DNA of 23,042 nt from JACQCV01 sp964634555. Its GTDB lineage: Bacteria; Patescibacteriota; Minisyncoccia; Phycocordibacterales; UBA12445. The stretch spans positions 1 through 23,042 of the forward strand of contig CAZWJJ010000011.1 in the NCBI GenBank assembly GCA_964634555.1, written 5' to 3'. Shown one piece after another: positions 7,274-14,582 of the stretch. The notes below the pieces were generated by a model that saw nothing but the letters and a program-made list of their open reading frames with translations, had not been told where the DNA came from and made no database searches. The position numbers and the translations under genes are program-made. The first letter of the stretch is position 1, and every line of letters starts with the position of its first letter.

Positions 7274-7358
7274 GTCATTGCGAGCGACCGCAACGAGCGT
7301 GGCAATCTCTGTAAATTAACTATTAGAGATTGCTTCGTCGTAAACTCCTCGCAATGAC
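7274..7358. repeat. Full copy of the dispersed palindromic repeat
   Basis: The left arm GTCATTGCGAGCGACCGCAA continues to GGCAATCTC, then a variable centre follows, then GAGATTGCTTCGTCG to CGCAATGAC. The ends are exact inverted repeats (GTCATTGCGAG / CTCGCAATGAC), 85 bp in all. The two arms differ internally. A second copy follows 50 bp later. Confidence 0.85.
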
Positions 7359-7373
7359 AAATGGGGGGTCTTA

Positions 7374-7398
7374 GATTGTTTTGTAAATTCCTCAGCAA
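7374..7398. repeat. Degenerate half copy between two full repeats
   Basis: AGATTGTTTTGTAAATTCCT and the following CAGCA resemble a right arm (AGATTGCTTCGTCGCAAGCT...) with substitutions and a short loss. It suggests repeated insertion or decay in this gap. Confidence 0.45.
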
Positions 7399-7407
7399 AA
7401 AGATTGG

Positions 7408-7483
7408 GTCATTGCGAGCTTGTGAAGCAATCTACGTCAATTAACTATTAGAGATTGCTTCGTCGCAGGCTCCTCGCAATGAC
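7408..7483. repeat. Full copy of the dispersed palindromic repeat
   Basis: It runs from GTCATTGCGAGCTTGTGAAG to CTCCTCGCAATGAC with a centre (ATTAACTATTAGAGATTGC) nearly identical to the one in the copy at 7274-7358. It ends 13 bp after the stop of the gene at 7497, so in RNA it could fold as a 3'-end hairpin for that gene. Confidence 0.85.
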
Positions 7484-7496
7484 AATATTGGAATTA

Positions 7497-8390
7497 TTAA
7501 TAAAAACTGGATGCAAGAGTATTTCCAGCACTATCCTTAATGCTTATTACGTCACCGGCCTCAACCCATAGTTTGGTTTTAATTCCAGAATATAATCGCC
7601 AATCGTTCAAATAAAAATCACTGTCATTCTTATGTAAATCTACGCAATCATTATAGGTTGCACTTATATCATTTAAGGTCGGCAACGGCGGATAGAAATT
7701 CTGGAATTTAGAAAGGTAACCAATACACTTATTAACCCTAAATGACGCACCAATCGGCGATGATCCCTCAATAAGATAGATAACTGAACCTGGCGGGACA
7801 ACAACAGGATTTTCAGAATTAATTCGCCCTTGATAAGGCAAGTCTGATGCATTGCCGACTATGGCACTTCTACCAAATAAATCTTTAACTATTAAACCAC
7901 TTATAACAACAGGAGGTTTATTAAACACTGGAACATCTATTTTCAAATAACCGAACCCAGAACTACTAGGCAAACCCTTACTTAAGTAAATAATCGGTTT
8001 CTGTAAAAATGTGTGAGAGTTATCTATATTCTGTTTATTATCTGTCACAGTTGAAATAGAGCTATCATTAACAGGAATATTAGATTCGCCCAATAAAGGC
8101 TGGGTATCTTGTTTTTTAGTCTCTTGATCCGATTGTTTAGTATTATTTAATTCAATATTAGCATCGACATGTGTCGGCGGAATGTAACCATACTGCTGAT
8201 GAATGAGTGGATCCTGCCATAAATTATTCTCTGTACGTGTAACTGGTGCTGTCAAAAAAGGTTTTTGTGATGCTTCAAAATTCGCGGGTCCCCCATTTAA
8301 AAGCCAAGCAATCCAGAGAAGAGCAAAAAATAAAACAAGTGATTTTAGATCACTTATAGGATTAAATGTAGGACCCTTAACATCTGCCAT
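7497..8390 (-). CDS. Membrane-anchored lamin-tail-like extracellular protein
   Basis: The 297-residue protein has one N-terminal TM segment (about residues 17-33), then a Ser/Thr/Asn/Gln-rich stalk (about 40-130), then a C-terminal beta domain. The domain contains PVVISGLIVKDLFGRSAIVG, PVVVPPGSVIYLIEGSSPIG, and ASFRVNKCIGYLSKFQNFYP, with a second Cys in YNDCVDL. This VxLxPGxxxY...SPxGxSFRxNKCxGY pattern is one I associate with lamin-tail-domain-like surface proteins common in Parcubacteria; the link is recollection and should be searched. The two Cys could form an extracellular disulfide. It follows the TPR gene by 87 bp on the same strand and may be co-transcribed. No Shine-Dalgarno site adjoins the ATG. 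Confidence 0.8.
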   Translation of the reverse strand: MADVKGPTFNPISDLKSLVLFFALLWIAWLLNGGPANFEASQKPFLTAPVTRTENNLWQDPLIHQQYGYIPPTHVDANIELNNTKQSDQETKKQDTQPLLGESNIPVNDSSISTVTDNKQNIDNSHTFLQKPIIYLSKGLPSSSGFGYLKIDVPVFNKPPVVISGLIVKDLFGRSAIVGNASDLPYQGRINSENPVVVPPGSVIYLIEGSSPIGASFRVNKCIGYLSKFQNFYPPLPTLNDISATYNDCVDLHKNDSDFYLNDWRLYSGIKTKLWVEAGDVISIKDSAGNTLASSFY

Positions 8391-8477
8391 TTCGTATTGT
8401 TAAAATTAAAATACCACCTCGTTTATATAATAACACAAGATTAGTTATAGTTTTAAACCGCAAATGATATCTGAGAA

Positions 8478-9326
8478 TTAGAGATTATTTAACTCTGCTT
8501 GAATTGATGATTGTAAGGCTGAATTTGAAAGTTCCCGTGCCCTGTTCAATGCCATGCCATAATATTTCTTGGCATTAGCAGTATCACCAAGATCTTTATA
8601 ATAACTTGCTATCGCAATCATTAGATCAACCGATTGTTGATTATTATTTAATCCCTTGGTAAGAATAGTTACAACTCGAGGATCCCTATTGCCATATTCC
8701 TTAGAATATAGTGATGATAAAGAACTATAACCGGCTATATAAGATGGATCGAGTGATACAACCTTCAACATGTTACTTTCAGCCTTACTAAAATTTCCAA
8801 GATAAAATCCGTATAGATCACCAAGATTACTATATGCCACAATGCTATCCGGCCAATTCAATGAGCAATATTCCCAGATATTTGCTGCCTCTGAATAATC
8901 ATCTATGGTTTTTCTTAATGTCCCAAGTTGTATCCACTTATCATACTGAGCCGGATCAGTTTTGAGAGATAAAATTAAATCAGTAGATCTATTTTCAATA
9001 ATCTTCTTAGCATCAGATGAATAGTTATCGGAAATTTGCCATTTTTTTGATAAATCAGGCATAGTACCACGAAGAACAACCTTATCTAAAGCTGATTTAT
9101 TATTTTCATTATCCACTGGAATGACTTCAACTTTCACCTGACCAGCATTTACACCGGAATCATCAACCTGAGGAGTGGCGGATGATGTCGCAGTTGTAGT
9201 CGTTGACCCTGACATTGAATTCGAAATAGTAGAATTTGAACCCACAGAATAATCCTTATAGATCAAATATGCTGGCACAGACAAAATAGCTAGCAAAACA
9301 ATAATCCTAATCAATATTGATTTCAT
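8478..9326 (-). CDS. Membrane-anchored TPR protein
   Basis: I choose ATG 9326 (282 residues); an earlier TTG at 9362 would add 12 residues that precede the signal segment and overlap the promoter. The protein has an N-terminal TM (about 5-23), a Ser/Thr-rich linker (27-55), and from about residue 125 several tetratricopeptide-type helix pairs, such as PDSIVAYSNLGDLYGFYLGN, PSYIAGYSSLSSLYSKEYGN and VDLMIAIASYYKDLGDTANA. TPR arrays mediate protein-protein contacts; by topology the array faces outside the membrane. It lies directly downstream of the S-layer gene, behind its terminator, so a role in envelope assembly is possible but inferred only from position. Confidence 0.85.
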   Translation of the reverse strand: MKSILIRIIVLLAILSVPAYLIYKDYSVGSNSTISNSMSGSTTTTATSSATPQVDDSGVNAGQVKVEVIPVDNENNKSALDKVVLRGTMPDLSKKWQISDNYSSDAKKIIENRSTDLILSLKTDPAQYDKWIQLGTLRKTIDDYSEAANIWEYCSLNWPDSIVAYSNLGDLYGFYLGNFSKAESNMLKVVSLDPSYIAGYSSLSSLYSKEYGNRDPRVVTILTKGLNNNQQSVDLMIAIASYYKDLGDTANAKKYYGMALNRARELSNSALQSSIQAELNNL

Positions 9327-9333
9327 AAAAAAT

Positions 9334-9362
9334 ATACTATCAAAAAAAATATAAAAACACAA
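9334..9362 (-). promoter_or_regulatory. Promoter of the TPR gene, predicted leaderless
   Basis: The minus strand reads TTGTGT (9362-9357), a 17-nt spacer, then TAGTAT (9339-9334) preceded by TGA as an extended -10. Seven nucleotides separate -10 from ATG 9326, which places the transcription start at the start codon. The -35 sits at the end of the S-layer terminator. Confidence 0.55.
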
Positions 9363-9394
9363 AAACCCCCTCGATTTCCATCGAGAGGGTTTTA
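9361..9394 (-). terminator. Intrinsic terminator of the S-layer gene
   Basis: On the minus strand AAACCCTCTCGA (9392-9381) pairs with TCGAGGGGGTTT (9374-9363) with one mismatch around a 6-nt loop. A T-rich tail follows (TTTTTGTGTTTTT). Confidence 0.85.
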
Positions 9395-9403
9395 TGTGTT
9401 AGT

Positions 9404-9430
9404 GACTAGTCATTCACAAGATGACTAGTC
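9404..9430. repeat. Inverted repeat in the S-layer 3' region
   Basis: GACTAGTCAT (9404-9413) and ATGACTAGTC (9421-9430) are perfect inverted repeats around a 7-nt loop. Each arm also contains the palindrome GACTAGTC. The element lies between the S-layer stop codon and its terminator, so the mRNA would end in two consecutive hairpins. Confidence 0.8.
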
Positions 9431-9439
9431 AACGATAAG

Positions 9440-12400
9440 TTACTTAGAGAGGACAGAAGCGGTATTATTTGTACCGTTCAATCCAAGAACTCCGTAACCG
9501 TTTGTCCAATCATTAGCTGTTGTCAATGATGTACCGGTTGAGTTTGGTGACCAGATGAAATCATTGTTAGAACCGGCATCAGCTTCAACTCCAGCCAGAG
9601 ACTGCATCAAAGATGAGCTCTGTACGTAGGAAGCATCTCCCTCAAGCTGTGTTGAGACAGAAGCACCTGCTACTGAACCTGCTACTGTAGCTGTAACATC
9701 GAAGTATCTAGACTGACCAGCTGGAACCTGAATTACTGCAGTTCCACCACCAACTAACTGTGGATAGATCTCGAGTTGAGATGAACCAGATGACCATGCT
9801 GTACTCATGTTGATATCTGTATTCAACATCTTTCCACTGGCACCTATACCTGAAACAGCTGTAGAGAAGCTAGAATCTGTATAAGCGTAGCCGTTTACAG
9901 AAGACACAACTGCTGTAGATGTAGCAATCTTAATTGTGAACTTCTCAAATCCAACGTCGCCAGTTGAGTTAGCTGTAACCTTGAATCTCATCAATGACTT
10001 TGTACCGTTGTCTAATGTGTTTGTAGGCAATGACAACATTGTAACAGTAGGGTATGACCTGAATACTCTTACTCCAGCGACAGCGGAATCAGATCCAGTC
10101 TGCTGAACTGTAGCACCAGATGCTACACCCTTACCCTGTGTACCTGTTAAATCGTTACCATCGTAATCAACTGCAACCAAGGCACCTGATGTTCCGATCT
10201 GTGAAATGCCAATTGGCTGTAAGTCACCCTTAATGGTCATTGTCTTGTCTCCATCCTTAGGAATTATGAATGAACCATCTACAAGAGTAGAAGTTGCATT
10301 TCTATTTGCTCCTGTGAACAGAGCAGAACCAACCTGATTACCAGAAGCATCCCACAATGTGACCTGAACCAAGTCATTTGGAGAGCTAGAAGCTGCTGCA
10401 TTTGTTAACTGCAATGACAACTTCTGAAGACTAATTGACTCATTAGCAGCATGGAACTTCAAGATGCCCAATACGTTGCCTGTAGTACCAGCGGCGGCAA
10501 TAGCGTATGAAGGTGATGAAGAATCAGTTGTAACTGTCAATGTACCTGTTGATGATATTGTCATCTGCTGACCTACGGCTGCTGTCTCAGATGGAGTTAC
10601 TGTCTGACCTGATGTCAAACCAGTTCCTGTGCTCTGACTTCCACTAGCAGGAATACCCCACTTATAGAAGCTTGATGATGTAGCTGAACCGGCAATGTTA
10701 CACTGCAGGGCCAATGTCTTGGCTGTTCCCTTATTAACAACGAAGTTACCGTTATCAAATGTGAATGTGTAATTGTCTGTTGCTGTTGGGTTGACAGCAT
10801 TTGAACCTGTCGTCAACTGTGTTGAACCATCATACAAAGCACAACCTGTAATGTTGGTTGCTAAACCACCATTTGTGAATGAAGCCTTGACTGTAGAGAA
10901 CTTAATGTCCTCGCCAGATGCAGAAGCATCAAACTGCAAGTTTGCAAATGTAAAGTTCTGTGCGCCAGCAACAACTGTCTGTGCAGCTGGAGAAGCAGAA
11001 TTTGTGATTGTAACTACAGCAGCCTTAACTGTCATAGTATTTCCTGTAACAGCAGATGAAGGTGTAGCTGTTATAGAATTGCCAGTTGTCTGGCCAGTAG
11101 CTGTCCAACTTGATGGTGTTGTAGAAGCGGCAATTGTCTGATCTGTAGCGAAGTCAGTTCCAATCTTACCCAACAGTCTGTAATCAGACTTTCCAACTGG
11201 GAATGTAACTGTATCAGAGAATGTTACAGATGGTGAAGTTGCTGAGATATCTACAGGTCCGGCAACAACCTTACCTGTTGAATCAACCAACTTTATGTCT
11301 GTAATGTCCTGTGTTGATCCTGATGCAGCTGTACCCAACCATGCTGAAAGCTTGAATGGGATACTTGATACTGAGATTGGCTCACCCTTAACCTCAACTG
11401 TGAATCCGCCCAATGGCTGATTTGAAAGGTTAATAGCAATATTCTGAGCAGAAACTGATGTAGCTTTTGAAACATTCAATGTTCCACTCTGAACTGTTAC
11501 TGCAGGGCCTGCAAACCAAGGATTTGTAGAACCGAATACACCAGTAGAACCAGTTGTTGGAGGAACTAATACATAACCAAATGTATCGCCCACAACAGCT
11601 AAATCAGTGTTTCGATAAACGTCAAACTGGGCTGTTCTACCAGAACCGCCATTAACGTCACCCTTAACTGAGATCTCCTTTGACTCACCCTTATCCATCA
11701 AAATTCCATTTCCAAAGACGGTTGTGTAGTACTTTCCGTCAGAAGAAACTGTAGCTGGATATGCAGTACCGTCAACGTATGTCATTACATTCTGGAGGTC
11801 AGAAGAAGCGGCTGAACCAGACTGGTTCCACCTAATAGACTTCAACCAAACCTTCTCAGCTGAACCAGCAGAGAACTTGATAGAAGAGAATGTATAACCT
11901 GTTGTTCCGATAGGCTTAGACTGAGCTGAAGGATTCAATGGGCCAGCGATGAATGAACTTACTGTACCAATTGAAAGTGTTTCATTAATTGTGTGAGTAG
12001 ATCCCTTTAGAGGAAGTGAGTCACCAGCTAAAGTTACAGTACCTTCGGCATTAACTGCATCAACCTGGAACATCGCCTGCTCGCCACCATGTGAACCAGC
12101 TGCGGCTCGTGTAGCGCCTATTGTCAATGTTCTTGATGTACCAGCCTTGATTACAAATGGAACACCGACGATTGCCTTGTGATCAGAGTTTAATGTCTTT
12201 TCCAAGCCAACTAGCAAACCATTTTCATCAAGAAGATCGACACCTGAGAAAGCGGCATCATTTGATGCACCTGTTCTCTCAACTGTCAAACTATCAACTG
12301 TAACATCTGAAGCGCCTGCTGTAAGAGTTACCTTAGTGAAAGGAATTCTTGCGGCACGAGCTGGGGCTAAAGCATTAGCTGGCTGCATTGAAGCAGGAGC

Positions 12401-12961
12401 TGACACCGTCAAAGTGCCTGAAGATGCTGTTGAGCCTGTTGTTGTGGTTGTAGTTGTTGTATTTGTTGAACCTGTTGTTGTGGTTACAGAACCGCCAAGA
12501 GAATTCAACTTAGCTCTTGTTAGTGCACCAACGAAACCTGTTCCTTTTGTAAGTCCGACAGGAGTCAAAACATCACTAGCGTACTTAGTCTGGAACTTAA
12601 TAACGGCCGCCTTTGTGGCAGGACCGAATGTGCTTGTCTCATTTCCTGGTGAACCTGCACCGGAAAGTGAAACTGTCTCACCATCAGCATTCAATGCTTT
12701 CTGGAGAGCCATAACATCATCTCCTTTTGAACCCAATAAAAGGTTCACAGAGAATGTGTGTGCCATCATTGTTGTCGCAGGAGATGCACCTTTTAAGGTG
12801 TTAATCTGAGCGAGCAATGCATCAATCTGTGCCTGTAGATCTGATACAGACGCAGCTGCTGCTGGAAGAACCATAGCGCCACCCATCATCATTACTGATG
12901 TCATCAAACCAACGAAACCTGAAGTGATTTTGGCAATTCTGGATTTCTTTAAATTACTCAT
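9440..12961 (-). CDS. Candidate S-layer protein with peptidoglycan-binding domain
   Basis: The 1173-residue protein starts with a basic n-region and a signal peptide ending at PAAAAS (about residue 37). A short amphipathic helix follows (SVSDLQAQIDALLAQINTLK, 38-57). A PG_binding_1-type domain spans about 66-152, with GSKGDDVMALQKALNADG and FGPATKAAVIKFQTKYASD. A Thr tract (158-178) leads into some 990 residues of Ser/Thr/Gly/Ala-rich beta-type domains without a C-terminal anchor. Size, composition, secretion and wall-binding module fit the major S-layer candidates of Parcubacteria; this is inference. It lacks any Shine-Dalgarno site, but has a strong extended -10 promoter far upstream, a long leader and a strong terminator. 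Cys occurs only in a few places. This is probably among the most highly expressed genes here. Confidence 0.85.
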   Translation of the reverse strand: MSNLKKSRIAKITSGFVGLMTSVMMMGGAMVLPAAAASVSDLQAQIDALLAQINTLKGASPATTMMAHTFSVNLLLGSKGDDVMALQKALNADGETVSLSGAGSPGNETSTFGPATKAAVIKFQTKYASDVLTPVGLTKGTGFVGALTRAKLNSLGGSVTTTTGSTNTTTTTTTTGSTASSGTLTVSAPASMQPANALAPARAARIPFTKVTLTAGASDVTVDSLTVERTGASNDAAFSGVDLLDENGLLVGLEKTLNSDHKAIVGVPFVIKAGTSRTLTIGATRAAAGSHGGEQAMFQVDAVNAEGTVTLAGDSLPLKGSTHTINETLSIGTVSSFIAGPLNPSAQSKPIGTTGYTFSSIKFSAGSAEKVWLKSIRWNQSGSAASSDLQNVMTYVDGTAYPATVSSDGKYYTTVFGNGILMDKGESKEISVKGDVNGGSGRTAQFDVYRNTDLAVVGDTFGYVLVPPTTGSTGVFGSTNPWFAGPAVTVQSGTLNVSKATSVSAQNIAINLSNQPLGGFTVEVKGEPISVSSIPFKLSAWLGTAASGSTQDITDIKLVDSTGKVVAGPVDISATSPSVTFSDTVTFPVGKSDYRLLGKIGTDFATDQTIAASTTPSSWTATGQTTGNSITATPSSAVTGNTMTVKAAVVTITNSASPAAQTVVAGAQNFTFANLQFDASASGEDIKFSTVKASFTNGGLATNITGCALYDGSTQLTTGSNAVNPTATDNYTFTFDNGNFVVNKGTAKTLALQCNIAGSATSSSFYKWGIPASGSQSTGTGLTSGQTVTPSETAAVGQQMTISSTGTLTVTTDSSSPSYAIAAAGTTGNVLGILKFHAANESISLQKLSLQLTNAAASSSPNDLVQVTLWDASGNQVGSALFTGANRNATSTLVDGSFIIPKDGDKTMTIKGDLQPIGISQIGTSGALVAVDYDGNDLTGTQGKGVASGATVQQTGSDSAVAGVRVFRSYPTVTMLSLPTNTLDNGTKSLMRFKVTANSTGDVGFEKFTIKIATSTAVVSSVNGYAYTDSSFSTAVSGIGASGKMLNTDINMSTAWSSGSSQLEIYPQLVGGGTAVIQVPAGQSRYFDVTATVAGSVAGASVSTQLEGDASYVQSSSLMQSLAGVEADAGSNNDFIWSPNSTGTSLTTANDWTNGYGVLGLNGTNNTASVLSK

Positions 12962-13045
12962 GAATTTTTAATTTTAATAATATACGTTTCTGCAAGAAAA
13001 TCTTCGCGAAATTTTTATTCGCTAAACTCCCCAGCAAAACCGTTT

Positions 13046-13093
13046 GCGATCAGATCTAATTCAGCCTCGACACAAGCTGAATGCCCTGATCGC
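13046..13093 (-). promoter_or_regulatory. 48-nt stem-loop in the S-layer leader
   Basis: The outer arms GCGATCAG and CTGATCGC (8 bp, perfect) enclose inner arms ATTCAGC and GCTGAAT (7 bp, perfect), with a small asymmetric internal loop and a 10-nt apical loop. The structure would form in the S-layer transcript about 90-130 nt before the start codon. It may stabilise the mRNA or bind a regulator; no known riboswitch class is recognised. Confidence 0.65.
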
Positions 13094-13303
13094 GCTACTA
13101 AACGCACGACACTTTTTCGGTAATAATTTCACACAACCATAGACGACAATCTTTCTGTATTGTTCTGAAACTTTATTTAATTTTCAAGGTTCTAGCCTTA
13201 TATAAAAACCTTCCAACCTTACAGCCAAACCACTTAATATACAAATAAAACAAGCTGAACTGCTTTGACAATTATAAGTATATTATCTATCTATCAAGTC
13301 GGC

Positions 13304-13352
13304 AAAAAATCTTCTGTGGATAAGTCTTTATTGGAATAAAAACCTCCGCAGA
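13304..13352 (-). promoter_or_regulatory. Possible attenuator hairpin at the start of the S-layer leader
   Basis: On the minus strand TCTGCGGA (13352-13345) pairs with TCCACAGA (13320-13313) with one mismatch. A nested TTTAT/ATAAA pairing lies in the loop, and a run of six T follows at 13309-13304. It lies right after the predicted transcription start. The long loop and mismatch keep this tentative. Confidence 0.3.
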
Positions 13353-13364
13353 GATACAGCCGAC

Positions 13365-13394
13365 ATACTAGCATTATAAACCCCCCAAAGTCAA
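13365..13394 (-). promoter_or_regulatory. Promoter of the S-layer gene
   Basis: The minus strand reads TTGACT (13394-13389), an 18-nt spacer, then TAGTAT (13370-13365) with TGC as an extended -10. TGCTAGTATGTC is identical to the rpsS promoter block at 7163-7177, and the spacer length is the same. Confidence 0.65.
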
Positions 13395-13462
13395 TCCTAG
13401 GGTACTGTAAATCTAAAAACTCTCTGTGAACCCCTTAATCACAGAATATAAAATCAAAAATT

Positions 13463-13543
13463 GTCATTGCGAGGAGCTTGCGACGAAGCAATCTCAGCTA
13501 CGGTTTTAAAAGAAAGAGATTGCTTCGCAAAGCTCGCAATGAC
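13463..13543. repeat. Full copy of the dispersed palindromic repeat
   Basis: The left arm GTCATTGCGAGGAGCTTGCG leads to ACGAAGCAATCTC; the right arm GAGATTGCTTCGC leads to GCTCGCAATGAC. It lies between the S-layer promoter and the stop of the HTH gene, and could serve as a hairpin terminator for the latter. Confidence 0.85.
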
Positions 13544-13598
13544 ACCAATTGTATCAACAATTAGAATCAAAATAGGCGGCCAAAAAGGTTGAACTAAA

Positions 13599-14414
13599 TT
13601 ATTGAGTAACCCTTCGCGAATATCTACTCCACCTTCTTTCACCTTTTTTATTCAACATTCCAGCTGACGTTAGGAATATCAAATCCCTTTGAATTGTCTT
13701 ATTACTACAATCAATTGTCGGATCAGCTAGGGTAACGACACTAATAATGTCCGTTATGGCATATTCGTGATTGTCTTTTAGGTTTGCCATTATAATCTCC
13801 TGTCTTCTACTCTTATCTACAGTAGTTTTTATATTCATCGAATCACTATCCTCGTTCTGTAATTTGGAAGATGTCTTTTTGGCAAAACTATGTCTTTTAT
13901 ATCCACCGTCCTTTATTGTGTCGTTTCTGATCGTCTTGAAAAAATTTACAGGCAATCTGCTGTCCATATTGTCGATTGCATCTATACCGAAAAAATCTTT
14001 TGGCAAAATGGGCGAGCCGTTACTTTTAGTTAACTGATATTTAACGATCGCGGCCCTAAGTTTTAAATACTCCTCATGCAATATTGAGTAGTTCATCTTA
14101 GAGATCAAAGCACCAGTCATACTGATCTCAAGCAGAGATAAAATATGATCAATACGTTCCAAGATCCTATCTTGTACTAAATCCTTGGCAAAGCCACCTC
14201 CAGACATCTCGTAAAAATCATTGATTGTCTCTAATGAGACATTTCTTAAACTGACCCTTAGACCTTCCATATTGTCCATTAAACTAGTAACTAAATGTAC
14301 AGCGGAAACCAATCTTTCTGTCTTTATTGATAGCGCTTTATAGACAAAAGAACGCTGATCGTCCCTATCGGACAGACTTGAACCATTGTCTTTCATAATG
14401 TCTCTATTGGCCAT
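13599..14414 (-). CDS. Helical-bundle protein with C-terminal HTH domain (putative regulator)
   Basis: The 271-residue protein has an all-helical N-terminal part (about 25-125), with YKALSIKTERLVSAVHLVTS and a segment on disease-unrelated helices around DHILSLLEISMTGALISKMN. A Lys/Ser-rich linker follows (about 150-200). The C-terminal 70 residues look like a DeoR-type winged helix: RRQEIIMANLKDNHEYAITD, then CSNKTIQRDLIFLTSAGMLN, then KKGERRWSRYS. I recall similar bundle-plus-HTH proteins in Parcubacteria but know no function. It is divergent from ftsK. A 14-bp palindrome next to its own -35 suggests autoregulation. A weak AAGGA lies 12 nt before the ATG. Confidence 0.8.
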   Translation of the reverse strand: MANRDIMKDNGSSLSDRDDQRSFVYKALSIKTERLVSAVHLVTSLMDNMEGLRVSLRNVSLETINDFYEMSGGGFAKDLVQDRILERIDHILSLLEISMTGALISKMNYSILHEEYLKLRAAIVKYQLTKSNGSPILPKDFFGIDAIDNMDSRLPVNFFKTIRNDTIKDGGYKRHSFAKKTSSKLQNEDSDSMNIKTTVDKSRRQEIIMANLKDNHEYAITDIISVVTLADPTIDCSNKTIQRDLIFLTSAGMLNKKGERRWSRYSRRVTQ

Positions 14415-14445
14415 TTAAATAATTTGTCCTTAATCTATTAGACCT

Positions 14446-14474
14446 AGTATATATAAGACAGAAACAAAAGTGAA
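14446..14474 (-). promoter_or_regulatory. Promoter of the HTH gene
   Basis: The minus strand reads TTCACT (14474-14469), a 17-nt spacer, then TATACT (14451-14446). The predicted leader is about 25 nt. Confidence 0.55.
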
Positions 14475-14475
14475 G

Positions 14476-14489
14476 TTAATGGCCATTAA
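14476..14489. promoter_or_regulatory. 14-bp palindrome, candidate operator
   Basis: TTAATGGCCATTAA is a perfect palindrome one base upstream of the -35 of the HTH gene, in the 168-bp gap that separates it from ftsK. The position suits binding by a dimeric regulator, possibly the HTH protein itself. Confidence 0.4.
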
Positions 14490-14582
14490 GAATTTTCTCA
14501 AAAATTACAGCTGATCTCGTGTCAATCTCGTTTATTTTTTACACATAGTTTTTTGTCTGAAAATTTGATAAAATTCAGTGTG

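Larger units (their letters stand above)
12962..13358 (-). promoter_or_regulatory. Predicted ~400-nt 5' leader of the S-layer gene
   Basis: From the predicted start near 13358 to ATG 12961 there is no open reading frame worth calling, but there are several stem-loops (13046-13093; 13313-13352; a small GCGAA/TTCGC pair at 13006-13022). Weaker promoter-like pairs also occur inside (such as TTGGCT with TATATA), so a shorter transcript cannot be excluded. The whole 12962-13598 gap contains this leader, its promoter and one palindromic repeat. Confidence 0.5.

Noticed and set aside
7155..7496. Possible CRISPR-like array because of closely spaced repeats
   Set aside because: The units are long, palindromic, of uneven length and degenerate, without regular spacers or cas genes.
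12336..12809. 157-codon plus-strand frame inside the S-layer gene
   Set aside because: It is antisense to a clear secreted protein; its Val/Pro-rich product mirrors the Thr tract and biased codon use. The frame at 10773-11141 was rejected for the same reason.
13265..13293. Plus-strand TTGACA-17-TATCTA within the S-layer leader
   Set aside because: No gene follows on the plus strand for over a kilobase and the -10 is poor; an antisense RNA cannot be excluded but is unsupported.
13315..13323. TGTGGATAA, a perfect DnaA-box sequence
   Set aside because: Only one perfect box is present and no dnaA, dnaN or AT-rich unwinding cluster adjoins, so there is no basis for calling an origin.
13454..13642. 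62-codon minus-strand frame across the intergenic repeat
   Set aside because: Most of it is a translation of the palindromic repeat (IASSQAPRND-type), a common artefact, and it overlaps the 3' end of the HTH gene.
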